From: Chrysomallon squamiferum
Lineage: Eukaryota; Mollusca; Gastropoda; Neomphalida; Peltospiridae
Assembly: GCA_012295275.1 (NCBI GenBank)
Contig: CM022671.1
Span: forward strand, 425,001 to 489,000
Length of the DNA: 64,000 bases
Direction: 5' to 3'
Every line of letters starts with the position of its first letter. The first letter of the stretch is position 1. The translations under genes and the position numbers were made by a program. This document shows, piece by piece, positions 35,117 through 47,716 of the stretch. The notes under the pieces were generated by a model. That model saw only the letters and a program-made list of their open reading frames with translations, was not told the origin of the DNA and made no database searches.

Positions 35117-35465
35117 AATAATAATAATTCAAGAACAAGAACAGCAATAAAATAGTAGTAGTAATTCAAGCAATGATATTAATAATACTAATTAATTATT
35201 CATTTATTCACACACACATTACTCGTTCATTCATGCATTCGTTTTGTTTCTCACCTTCCCGTAAAAACTGTGATGTGGTCCGTGGCTGGGTTCAAGTCGA
35301 CGTATTTGAAGTGAAGTCCCCAGAATCCTCTTTGTTTCGTCCATACCCACGTAAAGTTGCAAACTTCAGGGTATTTGTCAGGGTAGCCAGGCGAGTAGAT
35401 TATCTTTGGCTCTGTGAAATACTCTGTGTTTGTAGCTTTCAGTGACTTGCTGTCAGGCAGTAGTC
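34521..35465 (-). pseudogene. Truncated duplicate of the CUB gene (exons 2 and 3 only)
   Basis: Bases 35465-35255 are a 211-base copy of CUB exon 2, and 34657-34521 are a 137-base copy of exon 3. Both keep open frames, the same intron phases and intact GT-AG sites. Exon 3 carries a 9-base in-frame deletion (between GATGAG and TGTAAAG). The signal-peptide exon, the linker exon and the membrane/tail exon are all absent: homology stops at the (ATT)n junction on one side and near 35.8 kb on the other. The region upstream where exon 1 should be holds unrelated sequence. The intron between the two exons carries (GTA)n and (GATGAT)n tracts. It is most likely a non-functional fragment, unless it is spliced to foreign exons. 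Confidence 0.8.
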
Positions 35466-35480
35466 CTGTGTTATCAAAAT

Positions 35481-35484
<4 letters not shown>

Positions 35485-35523
<39 letters not shown>

Positions 35524-35551
35524 GTGGTGGTAGTAGTACTAGTAGTAGTAA

Positions 35552-35598
<47 letters not shown>

Positions 35599-35650
35599 AT
35601 AGTAACAGTATTCTATTTTTATTTATTTTTTTATTTTGTGTTATCTAAAA

Positions 35651-35686
<36 letters not shown>

Positions 35687-35800
35687 CAGTAGTAGTAATA
35701 GTAACAGTATTCTATTTTTATTTTTTATTTTATTTTGTGTTATCTAAAATAGTAGTAGTAGTAGTAGTAGTAACAACAGTATTTTATTTTTATTTTTAAT
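35485..35800. repeat. (ATT)n and (GTA)n microsatellites with a repeated 115-base block
   Basis: Pure (ATT)n changes to (GTA)n. The segment containing AACAGTATTCTATTTTTATT followed by TTTTGTGTTATCTAAAATAG recurs at about 35,600, 35,703 and partly 35,775. This corresponds to the (ATT)n tract of CUB intron 1 in unit 1 but has diverged in type. Confidence 0.85.
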
Positions 35801-35829
35801 TTAATTTTATTTCATTTCATTTCATCCTG

Positions 35830-36925
35830 TAGTAATTTGTCAGACCCTTTTGCAATCTCTGTCAACTCCATTGTGATACAAGATGTGATTTGAGTGATTT
35901 TTTGTGAGTGAAAATAAAAATTAACGTTCTAATCAGAGCAAGCTGTTGTATCACAAAACATCTACCACAAAGGAGCTGATAAAGAGTGCTAAAGATGTGA
36001 TATCAAAGTCCATGTCTTATATACATAATCAGTTTTGATCAATTCTCGTAAATTGCTTACTTTAATAATTAAAAACTGTTAAATCGTGGATTTGCGCTCT
36101 TTATCAACTGCACTAGATGTGTATGAGACTAGTAAATTGAGTGAGTGAAAATTAACGTTCTAATTAACGTTCTAATTAATGTTCTAATTAATGTTATAAT
36201 TAAGGTTCACCTGTTGTGAAACACGATCGCGATAGCCTACTTTGTTCCGGGTACCAAGAGCTAAGAATGTCCCCACCATGCAATCTCCATCCCCCCTCTA
36301 AAACGAGTATTTTCTACTACCCTCAGCCCGACACACACTCACACACTCACACACACACACACACATCACTATACTTATCACACTTATTTCTTTTTATTAG
36401 TATTTATTATTAATAAAGTAGGCCTAGTTGTACAGACATATGATAACTCAAAGAGTTTCTACCTACAAGCTTGGAAGTATCCCACAGTGTCTGAAAGTGA
36501 GATACAAAAAACAAGCAAAAGCTTTAGCATGTCAGTGCCCTGCAGACCTTAATGATGAAGATTTTGTAGAAGGCATGCAACATTTGCCAGCAGTACGGAA
36601 AGCTGATTTTAGAAAACCAGCACTGAAAAGTATTTTCCTTTGAAAGAAATTATTATGAAAGTTTAAAAAGCATTTCACTATGAAATGAACCTAAAACCGT
36701 AAATACTGATTTATGTTGCTACATTAATTGAATATGTTTGTTACATTTCGTTATATCGGATCACGGAAATAAAGCATTTATGAGAGTTTACATGTAGATT
36801 TACTGGACATTGAATCCTCAGTTTTGAGAAAAATCTGTGCCTGCCTCAGGCCCCCAAATTGGTTTTGTATCGCTTTGCAAGCCCTGCACACAGTCGACGG
36901 TTACTATTAAAAGTAGTTTTTTTGA
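35830..36925. other. Unit-2-specific non-coding segment
   Basis: I cannot align this interval with the matching part of unit 1 (15.9-17.7 kb). It has a short tandem repeat of ATTAACGTTCTA near 36,150-36,205, a (CA)n-rich stretch near 36,330-36,365 and a 71-codon frame at 36,428-36,643 (starts MYRHMITQRVS) of no recognised family. It may be an inserted element, but I see no clear ends. Confidence 0.5.
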
Positions 36926-37400
36926 AAATCCCAGTCGCTATTTTTAGATCAATGAAATGCGCGTGCGCTGAAATAATTTTTCCACGAAAAATTGTAAGGT
37001 TTTCGACGTAAATCACTTTCGTGGAAATAATATTTTCACTTTCTAAATTTTGTTATGACGAAAAATAAAACTTTAGCTTACTGAATGATTGAGTAAGTCT
37101 CGGACTGCGGCTGACGTAAAGTAACAGTTACAAAATAAGGTAAGAAAATCGTTCCAAAGATCTTGTCTGCAGGTTCAGTGATAGCTAGTTTGTGCAACTC
37201 GCCATTGTTGTAGTACACGTAACTTTCAACACTAGTTTCTTTTCAAAAACTAAAATAAATTAATTAACAAATACAGAAATATGATTGTTGTTGGTGCAGC
37301 AGCAATACCCTTCCACTTTCTTCATTTCAGTTATTTCGATTATAATCTTTATGAGTAATGACATTCCAAAAGGTATTTAATTTTTATTTTTTTTTTTTTT
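36926..37400 (+). promoter_or_regulatory. Single array-type monomer upstream of helicase copy 2
   Basis: It carries the same landmarks as the unit-1 array: CAGTCGCTATTTTTAGATCA, a box changed to GCGCGTGCGC (36,960-36,969), GCTGACGTAAAG and AAATAAG|GTAAGA with GT at 37,140-37,141. It lacks a 17-base part of the block CTCTCACTTTTACTGGGTCG. It is the only monomer found in unit 2, against ten in unit 1. Function as promoter and first exon is inferred. Confidence 0.7.
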
Positions 37401-37629
37401 TTTATATATATATATCTATATTACTAAGCGAGTAAGGCAACAATTATTACCACAACTGCTGCTGCTACTGTTATTCCTACAACTACTACTACTAATATTC
37501 CTGTTGTTGTTGTTGTTGTAATTAAATATTGCTATTCTTATTATCATAATTATCATCTGTAATAGTGATAAGACTTGCGAATTTACAGATTGCAGTATGT
37601 TTGGAAATGACAACTAATGATTGCATTTA

Positions 37630-38129
37630 CAGTGGAACCTCGGGTTACGAACGCCTCGAAGCACGAACCGTGATCTTGGCTAATTTTTGTCGCGGTTTAC
37701 GAATAACGTCCAGAGTTAGGAACTACAAGCTTTTTTTTTACGTCAGTTTTGCGGAAAGAAGCAGAGGCAGATGCCAAAAGACAGGCAGGACAAGAAACCG
37801 CTGAAGGAGCGTTCCCCACTGTTCCTATGGTGGGAGACTTGCTTTCCAAACAGTAACTTCCTCCTCCTCACCCGTGACACGGACTCTCCGCCACACGTAC
37901 AGCAACCTCAGTATTTAATTAAATGTTTATTCTATCTATGTGGTTGTTTTAACAAAATTCCATGTTTCATTCCGTGTAAAAAGCATTGAAAACAATGAAA
38001 ATAAAACTGTTCTGAGGGCTGGAACGGATTGTTTACATTTACATTGTTTCAACACTTCGATATACGTACAGTTCGGTTTTAACAACCCAGCTATGGAACG
38101 AATTAAATTCGTAACACGAGGATCCACTC
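37630..38129. mobile_element. Non-autonomous Tc1/mariner-superfamily element (pogo/Tigger-like ends), 500 bp
   Basis: The element is bounded by TA on both sides (37,628-37,629 and 38,130-38,131). The left end is CAGTGGAACCTCGGGTTACG. The right end read inward is GAGTGGATCCTCGTGTTACG, so the ends match at all but three of the first 20 positions. No transposase frame is present. In unit 1 the corresponding place (about 26,460-26,490) is empty. Family placement rests on end sequence and TA target only. Confidence 0.8.
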
Positions 38130-38513
38130 TATTTGTAAAAGCCTCAAGGTAGCCAGAACAATTAATAATGTATTGTGAATGCATAAATGATCCCAGTTAA
38201 TCAGAGCTGGGATTAATTAAAAAGTTACAAATATGAATACATTTCTATAATTCTTTTTTTTATTTTTTTTTTTTTTTTTTTTTTTTTAATGTTAGGGTAT
38301 GTATGTGAGTTGTTTGTTTCTGTATTATTGTTGTTGTTCTTTTGTTGTTTTTTTTGCAGGTGTAAAGCAGACAGATTATCATCCATCAGTCATGTGAACA
38401 CTGTATACCTGAATCACAGAAATCTTTCTGTTGTAAATAACCACATGCCTAACTGACTGAGTGAAACAGCAGAAAAACAGAAAAACAGGAGGGTAAAGTT
38501 AGAGTAAAACAAA

Positions 38514-41500
38514 ATGGCAGACATAACAAATTCCTCACGTAACAGTACATCCGTCACAGAATTCTCTTTCGTGTCCCATAATTCAAATCAGGAGCATCCA
38601 GGATCTATAAAAACAAACACTGAAAATGCTGAACCCCCAAACAGAAGAAGACAGAAAAGTCGAAAACCAAAAGAGAAAAATAAAGAGTCTCTAGCTACCT
38701 TTTCTTCAATGAAAATGAAAAAGAAAAGTAATACTACTTGTCTTTACCTGCGAATAGATCTGAGTATCGGTGAGAATTTTAATCTGTATGACTTCCTTCT
38801 TGAGCGAATGGAGAAACCAACAAATGTCAAATTCAAAATTTTGAAAAGAACAAAAACACGAAATGGGACTTTAGTAACTTTAGAGTTTGGAAGCAAACGA
38901 CTTGCAGGGACGGTACACGAGAATTTAAAACTGAGTAACAGAAAAAGCCAAATACAAATACATTCTTCACTTGATCAGAATAAAGTTGACAGTTCTGTAA
39001 CAGCAGAAAAAGATCAGCAAGTCTTCCAAAAACACCTACAAGCTATTGGCACACGTGCTCAGATGTCTTTGAACAATCATGATCTGAAGATTATAGAAAC
39101 TCAAGACGATATTGAAAACCTACAAAAAAAACAAATTAGTGTGTCTGGTGAGCACAGGAAAAGTATATCATCACAAATCCATGCTCTACAAGACAAACTG
39201 CAGGAACTGAAAGACCAGCGGAAGGAATATCAGAATTTCCTGAAAAGCCTGACTGAGAAATTAAAGCAGTGTTGGGAAGACAATACTTTTAACAAAAAAG
39301 TTAAAGATATAGGTAAGCTGTTTGGAGTGGAGTGCTGCAAACTCGAGTCTGCCTTGCCAATGTATGCAAAACGAAGCGATATTGTTGAAGTGGTGATGAA
39401 TAATAAAGCATGTGTCATCTTGGGTGAAACTGGATCCGGGAAAAGTACGCAGATGGCACAGTATCTACATCAGGTTGGATTTGCTGAAAATGGGATGATT
39501 GTTTGCACCCAACCACGAAAGGTGGCTGCTATTAGCCTGGCGAGAAGAGTGGCGACAGAAATGGCTACAAATGTTGGACAGCTTGTTGGCTACAGAGTTG
39601 GCATGAAAACCAAAGTATCTGCAGTTACAAAGATACTATACACCACTGATCATGCATTTCTGAATGAGTGCCTCACTGACCGTTTATTATCCAAATATTC
39701 CTGCGTCATAATAGATGAAGCCCACGAAAGGAGTATCTACACAGACTTGCTTCTGGGAATGATCAAGCGATGTCTTCATGTCCGAAATGATTTGAAAGTG
39801 ATCATCACATCAGCTACCATTGACCCTGACATCTTTGTTCGTTTCTTTAATGGTTGCCCAGTCCTCAAAGTATCAGGAAGAATGTTCCCAGTTGAAGTAA
39901 TATGGCAGCCTGTAAGTGACGATGAGGATATCTTTGAGAAATACCAACAAGCTGCTGTAGAAAAAGCTGTTGAAATCCACAGAAGAAAGCCTGAAGGAGA
40001 TATTTTAGTTTTCATGACGTCACCCTTGGAGACAGAAAAATGCTGTGAGGAGTTTAAAGAAAAGATGAAAGATTCGACTTCATTTCAGTGTCATGTGCTT
40101 CACGGCCAAGTGCAGGTAGAAGAACAGCAACTTATCTTCGAACCAACACCACCAAACAAGAGAAAAATTGTCTTTGCCACGAACAGTGCTGAGACTTCAA
40201 TAACAATACCAGGGATTAAATATGTTGTTGACACAGGTCTCGCAAAGGAGAAAAAATACGATCCTAAAAGAAATATGAGTTCTCTTAATGTTGTTATGAT
40301 CAGCCGTAGTTCTGCTGAACAGAGGAAAGGGCGAGCTGGGAGAACTGGTCCTGGTACCTGTTACAGACTCTACAGCAAACAACAGTTTGACAAGATGGAC
40401 GCTTCGTTTTTGCCAGAAATCCTTAAACTTCATCTTGGTCAAGCTATGCTGAAACTCTACGAACTGGGAATCAATCCTCAGGAATATGATTTTGTTGAAA
40501 GTCCAGGAAAAGCTGCAATTGAAGGAGCTGTTAAAACGCTTGAAGATATTGGTGCCATAAAGAATGATCAGATTACAGATACTGGACAATGGTTGGCTAA
40601 ACTTCCAATTGAACCGAGAACTGCATCGATAATAGCAAGAGGGAAAGAGAAAGATGTTCTCTATGAATCTGTTGTTCTGGCAGCAGTGACAAGTATTGAA
40701 GTTATATTTTCTTCAGAGGTTCATCTGAAGAAGACAAGAAAAAATCCGATTCACAGAAAATGAAATTTTGTCATTACGGAGGAGATAGCTTGTCACTTCT
40801 GAATGTTTTTAGAGAGTGGAATGATCAGCCTGAAAAGAAGAAAAACCAGTGGTGTTTTCAAAATGCTATTAATGCGAAAGCTATGCGTAATGCCAGAGAT
40901 GTTGTAAATGAAATATGTACGGTACTGAAAAAAGAACTTGATATTGTTGTCAAACGATCGTTTGCAGACTCATCAGTGACAGATAAAATACTTCAGCACA
41001 TTCTCTTTGAGTGCTTTTCATCCAACATTTGTCTTTTCCTGGGACGTGAGAAAGCTGGTTATTACGCAGCAAGACTTGACCAGCAGGTTCACATTCATCC
41101 ATCTTCAGTTCTGAATTCACTCGGTATAGTTCCACAATGGATGGTGTTTGAACAGGTGCTGAAAACGTCCAGAGATTTTGTCATCGGCCTGACGCCTTTA
41201 GAAGACGCTGCTGTTGACGAGGCTGCTAGAAACGGCATTCTTCATTATGACATCGACACCATGAAAACAAGAAGGGTTTATTTGGTGCATACAGAAAGTG
41301 TTGGGTCAACTGCATTTTGGCGTATTGTTGGTAGAAAATTCTGCAATCTCAAAGTTTTACAAGAAAATGTTTGCAAAATGATGACACCATCGTTTGCACT
41401 CCTCGAAGAGGACATAGAAAAAGGTGAATTCAGATTTTATGCAGAAAGAACAAATACAAAACAACTAGCTGAGGTCTTAAAACAAGAGATTTCTGTCGTT

Positions 41501-43696
41501 CAAGATGAATTAAAAAAAGAAGATTTGGAATATTGTCTTTCTGAACAGAATCTGTCTGTGAAGATCATTATTGGACAAGGTGGTGAAGTCAAAGAGGTAC
41601 TGATGCCTAATGACTACAGAAAGATATTCATTGAAAAGCCAGATATATTTACTAATGAAGATACGGTCATGAAAAAGTTTGGCACGTATGGAGAGATAAA
41701 AGAGTGCAAGATGTATGATAACAGAAGAAATTTGAGATGGGGCTGGCTGAAATTTCAAAAGACCGAGTATGCCAGGCGTGCTGTTGATGCTACTCAAAAT
41801 GATGACCATGAAGTGGCCATTGCAGAAACCAGTGGACAAGGATCACACAATTCATCCTTTAAAGTAAAAATAACATGGTGTCGACGGAAGTCAAAAGGGC
41901 ATGCTTTTGTCAATGTAGCTGCTGAGGAGCTGCCAAGGATTTTGTCACAGCATCATTTGTTCATAAATGGAAGAGCAGTAACAATAAATGTAGATAAAAA
42001 GACAGGGTTATCTTTGTACCTCAACAAGCTGTCTCCTGAAACCACTGAAAATGATATCAATGGAGCCATTTTACATGCAATTGGTGAGGAAACTAATGAA
42101 AACATTATCGAGAAGACCACTGTTGTTAGAGAAAGAGTTGAAACAACACCCGACATGTTAAATGAATTCAGAAGACAGATAGAGGCTGCACTTAGACAAT
42201 ACGCCCCATCAGGGCAGTTTAAAGTTAAGGTTATTGAACCGAGACCACAAACAGTAACATATTTGGCATTTGCTGATTTTCATGATCCAGATGAAGGTCA
42301 AAGAGCCTGCACAATGTTATCTGGAAATTTCAGTTTATGCTCTACATCAGTTTTGATGGAGCCAGATATTTCAATGCGGATTTTTGTACCAGCCGATGTG
42401 ATGAAAGTTCTAGAAGAAGACTTGAAGGCTTCATCTGATTATATTAATAAAATGGAAAATAAAACAAAGTTGTATATAAGACAACTATCGAAAGACAATT
42501 TCGCAACAGATATAAAGTCATCTGATGCAGTTCAAATGGCAAGGGTCTGTAGAGTTATTCAGGATATACTAAAAGGTGATGTGCTAGAGTGTGCAATTAG
42601 TCCAGATTTAAAATATGTGTTTACAAAGACTGGAAAAGAGTTTCTAGCAAGTCTTCAGAACAAAATGCCTTGTGTAATTGTAGCTGACAATCGGACAATG
42701 ACTATTTCAATTAAAGGAAAAACCAAAGTATGTACTGAGGTCTTTATTGCTATTAATAACTTTCTAGATACAATTGCTGCAGAAGGATTCAAAGAATTTT
42801 TTCTTAGAGGACCTGAGAGACCTGGAGGAGTAATGAAAAAACTAACAGACCGATATGGAACTGACTTGGAGATGCTGAAAAAGGAAGTAGGATTATCATT
42901 TGTTCATCTTGACCATCGCAGACACAGAGTTGAAGTAAGTGGGTCTGCTGAAGCTGTGAAGAAAGTGCAGACTATAGTAGATTCAGTTGTCACAGAATTA
43001 ACGAAAGTTAAAACAGTGAAACCAGAGACAGAAGACAAGCGTCCAGACTGCGTTGTCTGCTTTACGTCCATTGATAAGGGTGAGCTGTATCGATTAGAAG
43101 TCTGTGGTCATCCTTACTGCACTGACTGCATCCTCCAGCAAATCCATTCGGCTTTGGATCACAAAGAGTTTCCTTTACAGTGTGCCGAAGAACGTTGCCA
43201 AATGTATTTCATGTTGAAAGATTTGCAACACTTTATAAAGAAAGGTTCATTGTCCTTGAACAGGCTTGTTGAATCCTCGGTTTCTGATTTTGTAGCAAAA
43301 CATCAGACTGAGTATCAGTACTGCCTCTCTCCTGACTGTCCTGTAGTATACAGGGTCACTTGTGAAGGTTCTGTTTTCCAGTGCTGCAGATGCCAGATGA
43401 GAATTTGTACTTCATGTCACATTCAGTATCATGAAGGCCTTACCTGCGCCATGTACAGGTCTGAGAAAGATGGGGGTACAGCTTTGTTCGAGAAATGGAT
43501 GAAGAACAACAAGAACACAAAACTCTGTCCTAACTGTCAAACTCCAATAGAGAAAACTGAAGGTTGTAATAGAATGCAGTGTTCCGCTTGTAAGAAATTC
43601 TTCTGTTGGTTATGTAGAGAACAGTTTGATTCATCAGCAGATTGTTATACCCATCTTAACTCTAAACATGGTGGTTGTTTTGATGTACCAGATTGA
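38514..43696 (+). CDS. DEAH-box RNA helicase fused to an RBR ubiquitin-ligase module, copy 2 (one frameshift)
   Basis: Near-identical paralogue of the gene at 26,986, with the same single-exon structure and domain order and all helicase and RBR motifs. Its A and T runs at 39,961, 40,163 and 43,678 are one or two bases shorter than in copy 1. The helicase core therefore reads through, and the protein ends HGGCFDVPD. One G is missing at about 40,698 (ATTGAAG against ATTGGAAG in copy 1). This shifts the frame in the HA2-type region, with a stop at 40,761; the downstream frame resumes from 40,760. Repairing neither copy is needed to see that their intact segments are complementary: each is intact where the other is broken. 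Expected length without the shift is about 1727 residues. The acceptor TTTTTGCAG at 38,351-38,359 precedes the 5' UTR and ATG. Confidence 0.85.
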
Positions 43697-44512
43697 CAGT
43701 ACAATGCTGTGACATTTTTTCTCCAGGTTTTGCTCATGCTAAACAAGCAGCAGATCACTAAAAATGACATTTCAATTATTCATGAAACTGAGTATGTGTT
43801 AAATGATTTTTTTTTGTTTTGTTTTGTTTTTACCTTTTTTTTCACTTTGTTGGTTTTGGTTTTTGTGGGTTTTGGGGTTACTGCCTGTTTTGTGTTTTCT
43901 TTTCTTTCTTTTTTTTGTTTAATGTTTTGGTTTTTGGCATTCGTTTTAGGTTTTGTTTCAAAATGAATTTTTTATCTTTATCTTTCAAATTTTGAAACAT
44001 TTGTATAGATTTGTATTCCTTATTTTTGATTTTTTCTATTTATTTTTGTTTGTTTGTTCGTATAGCCAAATAAATAATTATATTTAAACTGTTCTGAGTT
44101 TTGGGGAAGGTGATTTAATTGTTCTAGATCAATAATTTTATTTCTGTATTTCCTTTAATACATGTACATGTGTGTACGTAATTAGTAAAAGTAGTGTTAT
44201 CTTTTCTTATTATTATAAACCTTTTATTAATCCACTTTAACAGTTCTAATACTAATTATTAGCGATTGCAGATTTAAATATTAACAATGATTAACATTTG
44301 ATCTCTTCATATTTACCTGTGAATAAATATATTGATTTTACCAAATTATTTTTGTTGTAATTATTTTTGTTTATAATTGATTTTTCATTTTCATTTATTT
44401 TCCCATTTTGATATTTTTAAGGAAAATGTTGCCAATGATTTACCTATTTATAAGATAATTCACAAATAACACAAAATGTTTATATGAAAAATCAAAATTG
44501 TCCTCCCAAAAA

Positions 44513-44573
<61 letters not shown>

Positions 44574-45352
44574 CTTGTTATATTTATTAGCTTTAAAGGC
44601 GTTTCAGTGGAGAATTATGGTAATGTAACTGTTGTAACTCTAACCATGTTCTGTTTATTGTTGAATGAGTTATCTCCCTTCAAGTTTTTTTCTCTTATTT
44701 ATTTAAAAACTGATTTTGTGTCTGATCACGAGAGAGTTATTGTTTTTTAAGTACGAGTAATAACACATATTTAATCAGAAGAAAATTCCTAAAACAGCAA
44801 ATAAAGACCAAGCAGAGTGATTTATTTTTACTCAACAAAAATCATGGTTTGGGGAATTCCGAATAAAAAAAAAAGAGTTCAGGGAATTTGCAGTTTATCC
44901 CAGAAAATGCATTGTGTGCAGAGATTTTACTTAATATATGCTACAATTTGATATTCTGTTTCTCATACAGACACAGATAAAAGGTAAAATAAAACAGTGA
45001 ACATCACAAGTTTTCATTCTCACCAACCTGTATTCGTTCATGTGCATTCAGCAGTATTCACCAAATGCTTCCTGGCTGTTTTTAAAAATTAATAAATTAA
45101 TTACATAATTAACATCCTAATTACTAAAATGGTGTAGTTTTCCAAAAAAGTCTCCAGTGGGCTTGTTTTGTTTCAAAATAAGGAATACATTTTTATATGC
45201 TCCAAATCCAAACACAGAGAAGAAGCAGAAACAGTCGAATGTACACACTTATCTTGTACGATAATTATATTTAATGTTAATAAATTGTATAAAATGAAGA
45301 AATGGCTACATATAACTTGGGATGACTGGAATCGTTTCACAGACTTACAAAC

Positions 45353-45387
<35 letters not shown>

Positions 45388-45400
45388 TAATAACAATAAC

Positions 45401-45461
<61 letters not shown>

Positions 45462-46925
45462 TGATTATGATGATGATGGTGCTTATGATAACAGTAATAA
45501 GAATAATAAAAAGAATAAAAGAATAAATTACAATAAATACACAAAACAATTGATTAAAACTAAATTTTAAATCTCTCTCTCTCTCTCTATGTATATATAA
45601 GTATGAAGTAAGACTGAAAAGAAAATATGCATTAACGATTTATTTAAAAAATAATAATTATATTAAACAATAAAAGACAGATCAGTCATAACAGTATGTA
45701 CAAGAATAAAATAAATAACATTAATAATTGGCTAAATGTAATTTTTCTATTTTAAAAATCATGATCTATAAAATGTGAAAACAGTATTTTTCTAATGTAT
45801 TAAATAAAGTGTATATATTGTCAATTATTTATTAGCGTCACAATGTTTTTTAATAGCAAGTTTCACAATATTATAGGAAACACTAGATGTATACAGGTCA
45901 TCATTTTCTTTTCTTTCCTGATGTCATATCAAACTGTTCAATTTCTGTATTTTTATATTTCTACACCAAATGTTTGTTTACAGTAACAGAACTATGTGTA
46001 CACATGAACATTATATATATGTGTGTATATACATATATATATATATATATATATTCAGTAGTATTAGTTTTATTTACTTTTTATTCTTAATTTTGTAAAT
46101 ATTTTTGTTTGGTTTTTTTGCATCAAAATGTTTTAACTTATCTGAAAAAAGAATAATGGAAACAGCACACATACTGTCACTATTTCTGAAAGCTTTTCCC
46201 TTACCATCAGTCTGTCAGTACATCTGTATTTTGCAGGATTAGATACACAGAAAGAAGTTAGGGAAGAGTTTAAAATAAAATCCAAATCAGATCTTTTCTA
46301 TTTTCATAGCCAGCTTTGTTTCAATGTTTATATTTCTTTCAAAAAACATATTGCCTATTTTTACCCTATCACAAAATTTCAGCCACAGTTTCGTATTAAC
46401 AGTTAGTTTTCAATACTGATACAAAATTATGACTATTAAACATAGATCTGCAAAACCTAACAGTTTTAGAGTAAGTGCAGATGAGAAATTACTTCTATTA
46501 CATATTCACTGAAGCAAATTCTATGACTATATACACTTGCATAGCGCACTAAGGCTAGAAAGATTGTTATGAACAATTTAGGAACATTTAAAATGATCAG
46601 TAAGCTATACAAGTTTCATTTTAATATCTAACACTAACAGCATCATCCTCCCTTCAAATTTAATCTAATCCATTAATAATCTTTGTTAAACACACACCAT
46701 TACTTCACAGAACGAAAAACAAACAAAAGATAATCGCCACGTAACAATCCACTTTTTAATGAAATACCTTACTGACATACATATTTAGTTTTAATTTATA
46801 ATGAAGGGTAGTATGTAGACTGGAACAATTTACATGTATGTCTTTTATTTTATCTTACATTTAAAAATACTTTTATTATCTATATCAACTTATTGAGAAG
46901 CTCTGTTCATTCGTCCGTTCGTTCA

Positions 46926-46993
<68 letters not shown>

Positions 46994-47357
46994 GATAACG
47001 TCAATAAAAAAAAAAAACTATGTGAACTTTGATATTTTCAGGTTCCAAAATATTATTTTACCAAAGTTTATACTTCCAATTTTATTACTTCTAATATTAA
47101 TATAAAACTAATGTAATTCCAGCAATATAAAAAGTAAAATATCACAAACTGATTATAGGTTTTATCAAATAGCTGTAATAATAACAATAATAATAATATG
47201 AATAATGTGAATAATACAAATAAATAATAAAAAGAACAGACATAATAATACGAATAATAATATGAATAATGTGAATAATAATAATAATAATATGAATAAA
47301 TTAATCTCCAAGTGAGGTCGATCTAGAAAAAATATTACGAAACAAAAATGTCTGCCT
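43697..47357. other. 3' flank of helicase copy 2 and intergenic DNA
   Basis: Homology to the copy-1 flank runs in pieces to about 46.3 kb. Unit 2 has roughly 1 kb extra between 44,900 and 45,880, including an (AAT)n tract at 45,351-45,460. A (GA)n tract lies at 44,515-44,570, (TA)n at 46,030-46,055 and (ATT)n at 46,928-46,990. No gene is seen. Confidence 0.7.
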
Positions 47358-47627
47358 TTAGTAAACAAAGCCAAAGTGCTTCCACGAGTAGTTAATTCCT
47401 TCTTTTTTCTGGAGCTCCAGCCTTTTGGCAAGAAGGACTTCGGACATCCATTCTTTATCCACCGAAAAAGCACCAGGATTTCGTGGAATGGTGTTGTAGA
47501 AGAACGTCTCTGTATTTTCCATGTGTGCAGCAGGAGCGTCGGGAGGAACCACGGGCTTCTCACAAGTCACGAAATACTGAGGTCGTTTAGGAAGTTTTCT
47601 GTGAGAAATAAGGAAAAGACAATATTC

Positions 47628-47716
<89 letters not shown>

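Noticed and set aside
36428-36643. 71-codon frame in the unit-2-specific segment
   Set aside because: Short, with no recognisable family, no splice-site support and no second copy. It is kept only as a note within the segment description.
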